Translations under genes and position numbers: made by a program
Shown here: piece after piece, positions 8,215-9,102 of the stretch
Layout: every line of letters starts with the position of its first letter
Numbering within the stretch: position 1 is the stretch's first letter
Notes under the pieces: generated by a model
The model's input: only the letters and a program-made list of their open reading frames with translations
The model's database searches: none
Told to the model about the DNA's origin: nothing
NCBI GenBank assembly: GCA_001313065.1
Contig: BBFD01000166.1
Span: forward strand, 1-9,102
Source: Silvimonas sp. JCM 19000
GTDB taxonomy: Bacteria > Pseudomonadota > Gammaproteobacteria > Burkholderiales > Chitinibacteraceae
Reading direction: 5' to 3'
DNA: 9,102 nt

Positions 8215-8220
8215 ATTGTA
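8215..8220 (-). promoter_or_regulatory. Putative -10 box of the arn operon
   Basis: TACAAT on the minus strand in the context CGGGTACAATGCGCGG, five of six bases of the sigma-70 -10 consensus. It would place the transcript start near 8208 and leave a leader of only ~20 bases before the arnT ATG. No good -35 box stands 16-18 bases upstream, so an activator may be needed. It sits in the 64-base gap between the sensor-kinase stop and arnT. I see no repeat that I can call a PmrA or PhoP box. Confidence 0.45.
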
Positions 8221-8251
8221 CCCGATGCCGCTGGCCTTGGCGGGCGCCGCG

Positions 8252-9102
8252 CTAGCCCGCTATTGCTTGTTGATCCCGCTGGCGTTTGGCCAATGCGGCT
8301 TCGGCTGCGGCCAATTCCAGTTGCACTGCGGCCAGACGGTCGGCTTCGGGTGTTTGCTCCAGTCGGGCCAGTGCTTGCATCAGCCGGTTGGAGCCGATCT
8401 GTCCGGCGATGCCTTTGGCGCTATGCGCGTGGCGGATGCGATCTTCGGTGCTGGTGTCATCCACAAAGGCGTCCATCAAAGCGGCAATGCGATCCAGCCC
8501 GCGCCGCGCAAAATTCATGGCTTTGGGGATGTCGTAGCCAGTGCTTCGGCCGCTTCTTCCAGGTTGAGCGGTTGCGAGCTAGGTGGAATCGGGCTGCCGC
8601 TGCGTGGCTTGCCCGCGATGGCTTCGAGCAGGGCGGCACGAGTAAACGGCTTGCCAATCCAGCGATCGACACCGGCCTCGCTCAACTCGGCTTCATCCAG
8701 CGAGTGGCCGGCGCTGACCAGCAAGAACACACCCTTGAAGCCGAGCTTGCGCACGCTGCGGGCAAACTGCACGCCAGTCATGAACGGCATGTGGAAGTCG
8801 GCGGCGATGGTGTCGATTTCGGGGTGCTCGCGCCACAAGCCGAGCGCATCGATGCCATCCTCGGCCGCCAGCACGGTCGCACCGGCACGGGTAAGGATGT
8901 CGCTGAGCAAATCACGGTTGATCGGCTGGTCTTCGGCGATCAACACCGTGCGACCTTCCAGCTTGTCTTGCCAGCGCGCCACCGGCGAACGTTCTTCGGC
9001 CGCTGCGGTGGGGGTGACCGGGACATGCACACTAAACGTGGTGCCGATGCCGGGCTCGCTGGCGAGCTGGATGTGGCCCCCCATCAAGCGCGCAAAATCG
9101 CG
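8252..9102 (-). CDS. Hybrid sensor histidine kinase, C-terminal part (ATPase end, receiver, HPt), one frameshift, cut by window edge
   Basis: Visible part about 283 aa, in order: end of the HATPase domain with [20 protein letters not shown] (G2 box, residues ~3-22); receiver domain ~48-170 with the acidic pair E57/D58, phospho-acceptor D102 in ADFHMP, S130 and K151 in GKPF; HPt domain ~190-270 with phospho-histidine H227 in [13 protein letters not shown]. All phosphorelay residues visible are intact, so it should pass phosphate His-Asp-His to a separate response regulator outside the window. The sensor and dimerisation parts lie beyond 9102. One base is missing near 8538 (CTGGGCTAC read as CTGGCTAC); without repair the HPt would be lost. 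Two separate proteins (kinase-receiver and free HPt) would be the alternative, but no ribosome site supports that. Same strand as arn, stop 64 bases before arnT, so it could control the operon; this is context only. Confidence 0.88.

Noticed and set aside
1..9102. Programmed frameshifting or pseudogene decay as the cause of broken frames
   Set aside because: Breaks are too many, lie in every gene, go in both directions, and avoid accompanying stops or missense in motifs; no slippery-site plus structure arrangement recurs.

Overview
The window reads as chromosomal DNA of a moderately GC-rich Gram-negative bacterium. A betaproteobacterium, possibly of the order Neisseriales, fits best, judging from codon use, a GTACAAT-type -10 box, the protein E-like secreted protein and the style of the ArnT-family enzymes. 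The taxonomic call is an inference. The core is a minus-strand operon of about 6.2 kb (8187 down to 2024) for lipid A modification with 4-amino-4-deoxy-L-arabinose (L-Ara4N), the surface change that lowers the negative charge of LPS and gives resistance to polymyxins and cationic peptides.

Layout. 1-1197 (+): C-terminal two thirds of a membrane glycosyltransferase of the ArnT/PMT type, cut by the window edge. 1308-1804 (+): small secreted protein resembling surface-adhesin protein E. 1981-2008: perfectly symmetric two-way terminator between the converging units. 8187-2024 (-): arnT, a single ArnE/F-like small flippase, arnB, arnC, a formyltransferase and a UDP-GlcA decarboxylase (the two halves of enterobacterial ArnA as separate genes). 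8215-8220 (-): likely -10 box of the operon. 9102-8252 (-): C-terminal part of a hybrid sensor kinase (ATPase end, receiver, HPt), cut by the window edge.

How the genes work together. The decarboxylase makes UDP-4-keto-pentose from UDP-glucuronate; ArnB aminates it to UDP-L-Ara4N; the formyltransferase N-formylates it; ArnC loads it on undecaprenyl phosphate; the ArnE/F-like protein would flip it across the inner membrane; ArnT transfers it to lipid A. No arnD (deformylase), no second ArnE/F subunit and no ugd lie in the window. Three junctions (arnT/flippase, arnC/formyltransferase, formyltransferase/decarboxylase) are ATGA start-stop overlaps, and the flippase-arnB gap is 9 bp, so translation is probably coupled. 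Only arnB-arnC has a real gap (88 nt), and it holds a strong hairpin.

Caveat. Every gene is interrupted by single-base indels, about 20 in 9.1 kb, mostly at homopolymers or doubled G/C. The reading frames on both sides are always conserved, and repaired lengths match family lengths (ArnT 549, ArnC 314, ArnB 374 aa). I read this as sequencing or assembly error, not gene decay. Coding features below are therefore given as whole genes across the shifts. I see no CRISPR, RNA gene, insertion sequence or clearly new system; the unusual points are the operon's order and composition.
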